Shown: piece after piece, positions 19,432-29,100 of the stretch
Position numbering within the stretch: the first letter of the stretch is position 1
How the letters are laid out: the number at the start of each line of letters is the position of its first letter
Assembly: GCA_964485905.1 (NCBI GenBank)
Contig: CAZAJY010000008.1
Coordinates: 1-34,615, forward strand
Source: CAIJXO01 sp964485905
GTDB lineage: Bacteria > Patescibacteriota > Minisyncoccia > Phycocordibacterales > GWA1-40-21
DNA length: 34,615 nt
Direction of reading: 5' to 3'
The notes under the pieces: model-generated
Databases searched by the model: none
Told to the model about the DNA's origin: nothing
The model's input: the letters and a program-made list of their open reading frames with translations, nothing else
Program-made: the position numbers and the translations under genes

Positions 19432-22401
19432 TTAATTCCTCATAATATCCCGTAATTTACAAAATTCACAATTTTTGTCCTCGCATTTTTTGTTCCAAAA
19501 ATCTAAAGTGGCGATTTGAGTAGCCGTCTTTCCGATTAAATCTAAAACTTCTTTTTCATCTTCTGCCGTAATCTCAAAACTCTCTTTTTTATAATTCCCC
19601 TTATCATCTGGTTCAATAAAATCTAATTCTCCAGTTTGCATTTGATATTTACCTTTTTCATATTTATCTAATAAAATCTTATAAAATACTAGTTGTCGTT
19701 TGTAATTACCGTCACTAGATTTAGTTTTTCCTTCAATCTGATTTCGTGATAATGGTTTCCTCGTTTTATAATCTACCACATTAACGGTGCCATCGTCTTT
19801 AATTTCAATCTTATCCAACTGACCCTTTAATAAAATCTTATCTTCATTTCCAACTTTTTCTTTCAAATCAGCATAGACTCCCACGATACTAAATTCATTT
19901 ATAAGGGAACGGCTCCAAGTGCTTTTATAGTTATCATAATAACCGCTTAGAGCTTCCCGCCCTTTCTTCAAAGTTTCTTCATAATCATTCTGATTAAGAG
20001 ACTGTTTAATTAGATATTTTTCAAATAAATCCAATAATTCTTTCTGACCCAAGTCCTGTTCCTCCTTATACTTATCAAAAAAATGTTTCAATGTATTATG
20101 TACCGCCGTCCCATAGGCCTGATGTTTAGATTGAACTTGTGGTAAACGGACCAAATTACTGAAAAAATATTGCCAAGGACAGGTCAAATAATTATTCAGA
20201 GCCGTCACCGACAAACCCTGCTCAAAAAATAAGTTCTTTAAATATTCTTTATCTTTCAAATCCCTAGGCTGAGCTTTGGATTCAGTAAAGTCGTCAGCTC
20301 GAGAGGTTTCATATTTCTGTTCTAAATCTTTGGTCTCCTTTATTTGTAAATGAATCGGATCAATCTCCCCTAAAAACTGCGAAGGCAAAAGAGCCTTACC
20401 CTCCTCTGACAATTTGGCCTGAGTCAAGATAACGGCTTTTTTAGCCCGAGTTATGGCAACATAAAATAGACGCCTCTCATCATCAATCGCCTCATAATTC
20501 AAGATATCGGAACCTGAAATTGGTAATTTGAACTTCCGCATTTCCCGTTTATTACCCCAATGTCCATCGACCAGATTAATGACATAAACATAATCAAATT
20601 CCAAACCCTTACTTTTATGAGCGGTCATTAAATGAACCGCCCTTTCAGCCAAAGTCTTACCTCGCGTGCGAATGACAATATTATGTTTCTCTAAGATATC
20701 CAAATAATTTATAAAATCATCCAGGCGATAATTTTTATGACTACCAACTAATTCTTTCAACTGACTTAATAATTTGTCCAGTTTGGCGATTTTATCAATA
20801 GATTCGCTACTCTGTAAAATATGTTTAATAAAATTAGATTCACAAATAAATATATCAAAGAAATTCAAAAGATCACTGTTCTTTGCTTGCTTGCCCCAAT
20901 GATTTATTTTTTCATATATAACAGAAAAATTTTTATCATTATGAATCGCTTCTAAAATAGATATTTTTTCTTCTTTTGCTTTAGCGATCATTTTATAAAT
21001 ATCTAGGTAGGAAAGATCCCAATAATCAATAAATAAAGTTCTGGACAAAATTTCACTATTACCCAAGTCATTGATGGCTCGCATAGATAAAATCAATTTA
21101 GAAATATCATTATCTGAGAAAAGCTCTTGATCAGATTCAATGGAAAAAGGCACGCCTAATTTTTCTAGGGCTCTAGCAATAGCCCCGGCATCTTTATTCT
21201 CTCGATAAATAACAGTGATCTCGCCGGGATTTACGCCCGCAGCGATTCGAGCCTGAATATTTTCCGCCAAAAATCGATTTTCATTTCTAGCAATTTCAAA
21301 AGAATATAAATCTAGCAAAATATTCGGCTGAACCGATTGGGCCTTGAGGGTAATTTGTTTTCCAGAATTTTGAGAATTTTTCCCAATCAAAGAATGAGCG
21401 GCGTCCAAAATAGATTGGGAGGAACGATAATTATCTTCCAATTCAATTAAAACTGCCGATGGATAAAGTTTTTTAAAATATAAAAAGTTTTCCAATGACG
21501 CCCCCTGAAAACGAAAAATTGCTTGCTTTTCATCCCCGACAATAAAAATATTGGGATTTTTATGAAAACCAGAAATCAATTCCAAAATTTTATTTTGCGA
21601 ATTATTAGCGTCTTGATGTTCGTCGGCTAAAACATACTGATACTTCTCCTGCAATTGCAATAATAAATCTTTATTATGCTCCAAGGCCTTAATTACTTCC
21701 AAAATCATATCCTGATAATCATAAAGTTTTTTCTTCTCCAACGCCTGCTCATATTTAGCATAGATTTTCTGCAATTCCTGATTCTTGGCATTACTCTTCT
21801 CCAAATCTTTATATTTCCCCTTCATCTCGCCCTGATATTTACCTTTATCATGATATAAATCGGGAATCAATTCAAAATCTGCTGATTGTTTTTTCAAAAT
21901 CTTGGCTAATGCAATAGAATCAATATTTTCCTGTTTTAAATTATTAATTTCACTGATTAAGGAACGAACATAATGATAGGTATCGCCATAGGGTTTTAAA
22001 ATTTCTAATTTCGTCTGATCAATAATTTCTTCCAGAATTTTAATTTGATCAATATCAGTAATATTTTGCGAACTAATTATACGAGGAAATTCTTCGGGAT
22101 AATTTTTGATAATATCATTACAAAAACCATGAAAAGTATAAATGTTCACCTTATAGGCAGCACTACCAATAATATCGGCCAGCTTTTTACGCATAGAATA
22201 GACGCCGGATTCGGTAAAGGTCAGTGCCAAAATACTATCAGGACTGGTATCCGTCTTTTTTAAAATATTAGCGATGCGCAAGGTCAAAATGGAGGTTTTC
22301 CCAGTGCCCGGCCCCGCCACCACCATCACCGGCCCCTCAATAGCGTCTACCGCTTCCTTTTGCTTCTTATTTAATTGTTTATATCGTTCCTCAAAAGTCA
22401 T
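19432..22401 (-). CDS. UvrD/AddA-like helicase with C-terminal RecB-type nuclease
   Basis: 989 residues. An SF1A DNA helicase fused to a nuclease. Walker A is AGPGTGKT (29-36), the Walker B box is DEHQD near residue 260, and HLMTAHKSKGLEFDYVYV and RRLFYVAITRAKKA mark motifs V and VI. The C-terminal PD-(D/E)XK domain shows VVDYKTRKP near 875. A cysteine in LTCPWQYFF (about 741) plus three near the end (CEDKNCEFC) fit an iron-sulfur staple as in AddB/Cas4-type nucleases. It probably processes DNA double-strand ends for recombination. The ATG follows a TGC-TAAAAT box by six bases. Confidence 0.9.
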   Translation of the reverse strand: MTFEERYKQLNKKQKEAVDAIEGPVMVVAGPGTGKTSILTLRIANILKKTDTSPDSILALTFTESGVYSMRKKLADIIGSAAYKVNIYTFHGFCNDIIKNYPEEFPRIISSQNITDIDQIKILEEIIDQTKLEILKPYGDTYHYVRSLISEINNLKQENIDSIALAKILKKQSADFELIPDLYHDKGKYQGEMKGKYKDLEKSNAKNQELQKIYAKYEQALEKKKLYDYQDMILEVIKALEHNKDLLLQLQEKYQYVLADEHQDANNSQNKILELISGFHKNPNIFIVGDEKQAIFRFQGASLENFLYFKKLYPSAVLIELEDNYRSSQSILDAAHSLIGKNSQNSGKQITLKAQSVQPNILLDLYSFEIARNENRFLAENIQARIAAGVNPGEITVIYRENKDAGAIARALEKLGVPFSIESDQELFSDNDISKLILSMRAINDLGNSEILSRTLFIDYWDLSYLDIYKMIAKAKEEKISILEAIHNDKNFSVIYEKINHWGKQAKNSDLLNFFDIFICESNFIKHILQSSESIDKIAKLDKLLSQLKELVGSHKNYRLDDFINYLDILEKHNIVIRTRGKTLAERAVHLMTAHKSKGLEFDYVYVINLVDGHWGNKREMRKFKLPISGSDILNYEAIDDERRLFYVAITRAKKAVILTQAKLSEEGKALLPSQFLGEIDPIHLQIKETKDLEQKYETSRADDFTESKAQPRDLKDKEYLKNLFFEQGLSVTALNNYLTCPWQYFFSNLVRLPQVQSKHQAYGTAVHNTLKHFFDKYKEEQDLGQKELLDLFEKYLIKQSLNQNDYEETLKKGREALSGYYDNYKSTWSRSLINEFSIVGVYADLKEKVGNEDKILLKGQLDKIEIKDDGTVNVVDYKTRKPLSRNQIEGKTKSSDGNYKRQLVFYKILLDKYEKGKYQMQTGELDFIEPDDKGNYKKESFEITAEDEKEVLDLIGKTATQIATLDFWNKKCEDKNCEFCKLRDIMRN

Positions 22402-22407
22402 CTGTCT

Positions 22408-22416
22408 ATTTTAGCA
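22408..22416 (-). promoter_or_regulatory. Extended -10, leaderless type
   Basis: TGC-TAAAAT, then AGACAG, then ATG of the helicase gene. Confidence 0.5.
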
Positions 22417-22426
22417 CGGAACACAA

Positions 22427-22508
22427 CCTCACCCCAGCCCTCCCCTTAACTAATGGGAGGGGAAAGAAAGAGCTCCTTCCCCCATTAGATAAGGAAGGAT
22501 TGAGGGAG
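22427..22508. repeat. Imperfect palindromic repeat, MITE- or REP-like
   Basis: A left half containing CAGCCCTCCCCTTAACTAAT and GGGAGGGG faces a right half containing CCCCCATTAGATAAGGAAGG. The halves are about 38 bases and imperfectly complementary, so the whole can fold into a long hairpin. It sits between divergent promoters. Similar C-rich palindromes are common as dispersed repeats in CPR and cyanobacteria, from memory. Confidence 0.55.
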
Positions 22509-22520
22509 ATTGAATTTATA

Positions 22521-22529
22521 TGCTATACT
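22521..22529 (+). promoter_or_regulatory. Extended -10, leaderless type
   Basis: TGC-TATACT, then ATCTCC, then ATG at 22536. Confidence 0.6.
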
Positions 22530-22535
22530 ATCTCC

Positions 22536-23105
22536 ATGTTTAAACCATTTGCACAAAGAGATAGTAAGAAGATGAAAGAAGTCCTTATGAGTCCAGAAAT
22601 TGCTGGACCGGATGTACATTATTATATGATTCGTGGTGGAAAAGAGAAAACTAATATTACGGTCTGGGAATGTGGAGTAGTTGGTAAAGAATACATAAAA
22701 ACTTATGGGCATTATCATATTGGTGATATTTCCGAAACTTATTCCATATTGCAAGGTGAAGGAATATTATTATTACAAAAAAGAAAAGTTGGGGCTGATG
22801 GGAAACTAATTGATGATGAAATAGAAAGTTTTGAGGCAAAAAAAGTCAAAGCGGGTGATAAAATTTTTATCCAACCAGAAACGGGACATTTGATTGTAAA
22901 TACCGGCGAGATTTGGTTGGTCACTTCCGATGACAGTCCGGTTTATCCTGATGATATTGATCCAGTCGGCCTACCCGGCCATGCTGATTATGAAGCCGTA
23001 AAAAAGATGGGTGGTTTTGCCTATTTCGTTGTAGAAAAAGACGGCTTCCCTATCCTTATTAAAAATCCTAAATATAAAATAGTACCAGAAGCTTCTATAG
23101 CTTAA
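22536..23105 (+). CDS. Cupin-type glucose-6-phosphate isomerase
   Basis: 189 residues, the length of the archaeal-type phosphoglucose isomerase that interconverts glucose 6-phosphate and fructose 6-phosphate. The metal-binding cupin motif is visible: TYGHYHIG (H59, H61), a following Glu in SETYSILQGEG, and ETGHLIVNTGE (third His). The C-terminal FAYFVVEKDG and NPKYK also fit. It could feed fructose 6-phosphate to the phosphoketolase. The start at 22536 is chosen from the -10 box six bases upstream; a longer frame has no support. Its 3' end overlaps the convergent glucan synthase gene by 11 bases. Confidence 0.88.
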   Translation: MFKPFAQRDSKKMKEVLMSPEIAGPDVHYYMIRGGKEKTNITVWECGVVGKEYIKTYGHYHIGDISETYSILQGEGILLLQKRKVGADGKLIDDEIESFEAKKVKAGDKIFIQPETGHLIVNTGEIWLVTSDDSPVYPDDIDPVGLPGHADYEAVKKMGGFAYFVVEKDGFPILIKNPKYKIVPEASIA

Positions 23106-26100
23106 CTTCTATTTCATGATCTTTACCATCATTGATTAAATTAATAATATTGGATGATAAAAGCTCACCATCTACTCTAATTTTTTTATTGATAATTTGA
23201 TCTAAATTCATAACTCGAATATTATATTTCGTATCTTTATAAGTATAGACAACAGAAAACTCTGGCCACTCTTTGGGAATACATGGATTGATTTCCATTT
23301 TGTCCCCTTTAATTTTTAAACCCAAAAGACTTTCCAAAATCGTGCAATACATTATTCCAGCCGAACCAGTATACCAGGTCCAACCGCCACGACCGGCTTC
23401 CGCCGGCTTGGCATAAATATCCGAAGCCACGGCATAAGGCTCCACTTGATATAAATCAACTTTATCCTTATCAGCCGATCGTTTAATTGGATTCACACTA
23501 TCAATGATGCGCATTAAAGAAACAGGGTCTTTTAATTTAGCAAAAGCCTGAGCGGCCCACAGAGTGGCATGATTATATTGGGCACCATTTTCTCTCACTC
23601 CCGCCGGATAGTCCCGAATATAACCCGGATCTAAAGGTGACTCTTTTACCGCTGGTGACAATAATAGTAATAAATCATCTTGCCATAGATGCTTAGATAC
23701 TGACTGCATCGCTTGCTTACTGCGATCGGCCCGAGCGGCCCCAGATAAGACCGACCAGGATTGAGAAATGGAATCAATTTTAAATTCTCGATTGGAACGC
23801 GAGCCTAAAGGTGAACTACTGTCAAAGAAAGCTCGCTTATACCAACGTCCGTCCCAAGCTTTTTTCTCCAAAGAATTTTTCAAATCATGGGCGGTTTTTT
23901 CATAACATTTAACTCTTTCATGATCATTCCGACTTTCAATCAATGGTATAAATTTATAAATCACATAATATAAGAACCAACCTAGCCAGACACTTTCGCC
24001 CAAACCTTTTTCCCCTACTTTATTTAAACCATCATTCCAATCACCATTACCAATCAAAGGCAAACCATTTTGACCAAAGACAAAAGTTTTTTCAATGGCA
24101 CGCAGACAATGGTCATACAAATCATATTTTTCCACACTGGATTCTGGCACACCGGCCCAATTAGGATTATTGATGAAATCTAATAACGGCGCTTTCATCA
24201 AAGATTCTTTTTCATCCAGAATTTTTACATCGCCAGTAGCTTCGACATAAAAACTAGTCACATAGGGCAACCACAGCTGATGGTCAGAAAAAGCGGTACG
24301 AACACCAAAAGAATTGTGCTCGTGCCACCAATTCTGGGCGTCACCTTCCAAGAATTGATGTCGGCTAGCCTTTAGAATGATTTCTTTGGTCATGGCCGGT
24401 TTGGTCCAAACCAAAGCCATAGCGTCCTGTAATTGATCACGAAAACCATAGGCACCCGATGGTTGATAATAACCAGTGCGGGCCAGCAGACGGGAAGAAA
24501 TCAACTGATACAAAAGTCGGCTATTGAATAAAATATTCAAAGATTCATCGGGAGTTTTAATTTGAATTTTATTCAGACAATCAAGCCAATTATTTTTAAC
24601 AGCCTTTAGGGCTGACTCACAATGTGCTGAGTCACGGTATTTTTTTACCAAATTTCGAATAGTATCCAGAGAATTATTACCACCCAGTAGAACAATAATA
24701 GACTTTTCTTCACCAGGCGATAATTCAAAGAAAGTCTGAGCGGCGACACAATGGTCCACATCAGATTGAATCACATTAGATAGTTTAACTTGGTGTAAAG
24801 CCCCAGGATTAGAAATATCTCCACCCTTGCCCAAAAAAGCATCTCGATCATTGGTCACCAAACCTTGACCACCATTAAAGTCAATAAAGACGGTAGTTTT
24901 CTTGAAGGATTCACTATATATATTCTTAATAAAAATAGATCCTGTTTCATCATCAACCGTCGTCTTTAAATAATCTTTATTATCTTCTCGATTAGCTCCA
25001 CCGACCGACATTTCAAAAAATCCAGTTAGTGATAATTTTTTAACTAACTTAGTCGTATTTTTAAGTTTAAATTTGATGATTTTAACTGTCTCTTCGGACG
25101 GCACATAAGCTAACATTGTCTGATCAATTCCCCGACTACGATGCTCAATTTGACTGTAACCCAGACCATGAGTAATAGTATATGTGTGCTGGCTCTTTAT
25201 TGGCAATGGCGTCGGTGTCCAGAATTCACCGGTATCCTCATCACGCAAATAAAAGACTTCGCTACTACGATCAATTAAGGGGTCATCCAAACGCTTAGTC
25301 AGACGATTATCATAACTATCAAATAACCAGGTGTAAGAAGACCCTCCATCGGTCATAATAAAACCGATATCTTGATTAGCAATAATATTAACCCAGGGTC
25401 GAGGTGGATAAAGACCCTGACGATAATTAACGTTAAGCATATAGGCTCGGCCTTCATCGGTAAAACCACCCAATTGATTAAAGAAACTCAAATGATTAAG
25501 ATTAGGATAAATGTCCCGACCGGAAGAAGGAATTTTCTTTTTACCGGTCAAATAAGTCACGGGCGAACGTGAACCGGAAGCTGACAAATCATTAATCTGT
25601 TGTTCAATGGTCCCCTCCTGACTATCAATTATTACCTTAGATAAAGTCAGAAGATTTTCCACATCCTCTTTGACCATATGCGAAGTCCGTAGATGGAAGA
25701 CTCCACCCTGAGAATTTTTTCCGCCCGGCGACTGATTATAACGGATAAGAAAATCAACTTCATCTTCAAAAGATTTAATATAACTTGAAGGATATTCATT
25801 TAACAAAACCAAGTCATAGGCTACACCCTTATACTGTAAATAGCGGTGGCCCAAAAGCATATTTTTAATCAGAGCCAAATCATTCATATCATAAAAGCGA
25901 ACGATCAAAATCGGCCGATCACCAGACAAACCTAAACGCCACAGAGATTGAACGGCCGCGGCTTCACCAACAATGTTCAAATTCTTAACCATTGGAGCGT
26001 AGTGTGGCGATAGGAGTCGAGAAGCCAAAGTCTGATAATTCAAAGCCTGTTCCCGAGACAAACCCAGGCTATTCACCACCTCATGACCCTGTTGATCAGA

Positions 26101-29100
26101 TTTCTTTATCGCCTGCTGAACAATTTTATGATTGGAATATTTCTTTAAATTTTTCAAAATTTCCTCTCGGGAATGACCAAAAACATTCACATAGGTTAAA
26201 GTAGCCGTTTCATTATATTTTAATTCCAACTGACTTTGGAAACAGAAGATTGGATCAAAATTATAACCCAAAGCGGATTTATTCTTACCTGAACCAGGTA
26301 AAACCATCGCTGGTTCACGCCGTGATCCACCCCGAGAAAAGAACTGCTGACGATCGGCCGTGTGAATAGATTGAATGTTATTAGAGGAAGAAGTGAAGAG
26401 ACAATGGGCAAAATATAAACTCTTTCCCCGATTAATTTTATCTGGCCGAATATAAACTAGAGCATTTTGTTTAGACCAGTACTCAGATTTTGTAAATAAT
26501 TTCTCAAAAGCAGTATGGTGTAAATCTTCATTACCTTGAGATAAAGCGACCTCACCATAACTAGTAATTTTAAGATTTTTTTTATCCTTACCATGATTAG
26601 TCAAGGTTAAAGATCGAAATTCTACTTCGCTATCTGGAGCTACGGCCACCGTTAAGGAACTTTCGATTTCATTATGAATTTTATTATAATGGGCTCGGTT
26701 TTCAAAATATTCAATCTTATTTTTACCCAAAGATATTCCAGTCGGCTGTGTCGTTGGTGACCAGACAATCTTTTTCACTGAATCAAATAAATAAATAAAT
26801 TGACCCCAAGGTTCAATCACTGGATCTTCTCGAAATCGAGTCAAATTCAAATTTGCCACCCGGCTGCCACCAGCCCCAGTATTACTGATATTAACGGCAT
26901 AAGAACCATTGGAAATAAATGCTCGTCGTGGATAAGAAGTATAAAGAGGAATAAATTGTTTAACTTCCCGATCATCGGTTCCAGTCGCTAAATATTCCGT
27001 TGGCAAACGTTCAATATTTTTTACTGGCCGTGATGGGATGGAAGATGGCATTTTTTCCTCAAACAAAGTATCCAAAGCTTCCACTCTTGGGTCTTTAATA
27101 AATAATTTATGCATTCGATCCCGATTAATTTGATTATTAAGTGCCTGCAAAGAAAAACCCTGATGATGGGCGTAGTATATTTTTACAGGGAAACCAGGCT
27201 GATTATCATTTTGATCTTTCAAACGTGAACTAAAGTCAATAGCATCATAAAAACCGTAACGACTTAATAAATTCAATTTAATCAAGCGTCGTAAGTTACT
27301 AAGAGCCAACTTGGGCTTAAACGCCAAGGACATAATGGTGGTATAGGGAGCAACCACCAAAAAATTTTTCAAATCACGTTTAAAACCCAAATCAGGATGA
27401 CCAAAAATCTGATATTGATAATTATTATTCAAATCCAAAGCTGAATAGGCGGACTCACCCATACCCCAAGGGACATGATATTTCCGACCATATTTAATGT
27501 GGCCAGTAATCGCTGATCGAGCCGTTTGCCCCAGTAAAGATTCCGGATGGGCTTTAAAGAAAATCAGGGAGGTTAAATATTCAAATAATGAACCGCCCCA
27601 GGAGGACAAGAGGACATTATTCATATCCAGACGCACAAGTTTACGCGCCAAATAGAACCAGTGCTTAACAGGCACGTCGTTTTTTAAAATAGCCAAAAAA
27701 CTAATAGCATTAGCTTCCGACGCCAAAAAATCATAATAGGAATTATCAATTTTATCGTAAGTAACATTATAACCAATATGAAACAAACCGCGTTCTTGAT
27801 TATATAAGAAGGCAAAATCTGTTTCATTAAAAAACCCTTCAATTAAAGAAATAATTTCTTGATATTTCTTATGACAATCACGAGCTTGTTTTTCAGCCAA
27901 CAAGATATCTGCTTTAACCTGATGATACCAACGTTCAATATTTTCTTTTTCACTACTATCCAAAACTGCTGAGTGAAGTAAAGTAATCAAATTCAAACTT
28001 TCGATTTCCGACAGCCAATCATCAATCAGATCGGTTAAAGAAATTGGACGATCAAGCTCCAGAGAAATCTGTTTAAGAGCTTCAGCCAACAAATTATTCT
28101 TTTTTTCACTTCGCAGAATCGGCAAAGTTTGACGATTGTGACGATATGGCATTAATAAATTAAATTCATCTCTTTGTTGTTTAAGTAAAACATTAAAATG
28201 CTCCGTACTAGAATAAATACTGGAAATCAAACCCCTATTAAGACCTAGATTTAAATTACCAACAATTTTTTTTATCTTCTCATTACCCTCAGCTAAATCA
28301 GTAAAAATCTTATCAAAATAATCTAAAGACTCAACCGTCTCATTAATAAAACAATTATCTAATAAATATTTAGCTTCGGCACAGATCTGACGAGCTAACT
28401 TCCGATCAATTTTGGCTATATCTTTATTTTTAATAATTAAATTGGCATCCTCCAATAAAACGGTCAAAACATCAGCTAAGCCAGTCAAACTTTTGGTGGC
28501 AAAAATTGGCTGATGACAAATGTCCAAAATTCCCTGTTTAAAAGTCAATAAATTAATTAAAAGATTAGCACTATCAACGCTAGAAACATATTTAGGATTC
28601 AATGATTGTAAGGTTCGAATATCATACCAATTGTAAAAATGACCGCGATATCTTTCCATAGATTTTAAACTAGAAAAAGTCTCCGCCGTCCGCTCAGCTA
28701 AATTAGAAAAACTGATATAGCCGAGATCATAAGCCGATAAGTTAGATAATAAATGCAAACCAATATTGGTCGGTGAAGTGGCGGCTGGAGAATTAGTAAC
28801 TGGTTCTTCCTGATAATGATCAGGAATAAGACGATTACCACCCCGCTGAGACAATTCCAAAAAGAATCGAGAAGAACGACAAGCAATTTGACGCAATAAA
28901 TTCAAATCCTGAACCGAATATTGAATTTGCGGATCGTATCGACTAATTTGATAAGCAATAAAAGGCGATATAAACCAGAAGATTAAAGTTAAGTAGGCAT
29001 AAAAACCATTATGATATTTTGGTAATAATAATAAGAAAATAATTGAAATAATTTGAGCTGGCAACATTAAATAAACAAATTCTCCTAAACTACCCTTCAA

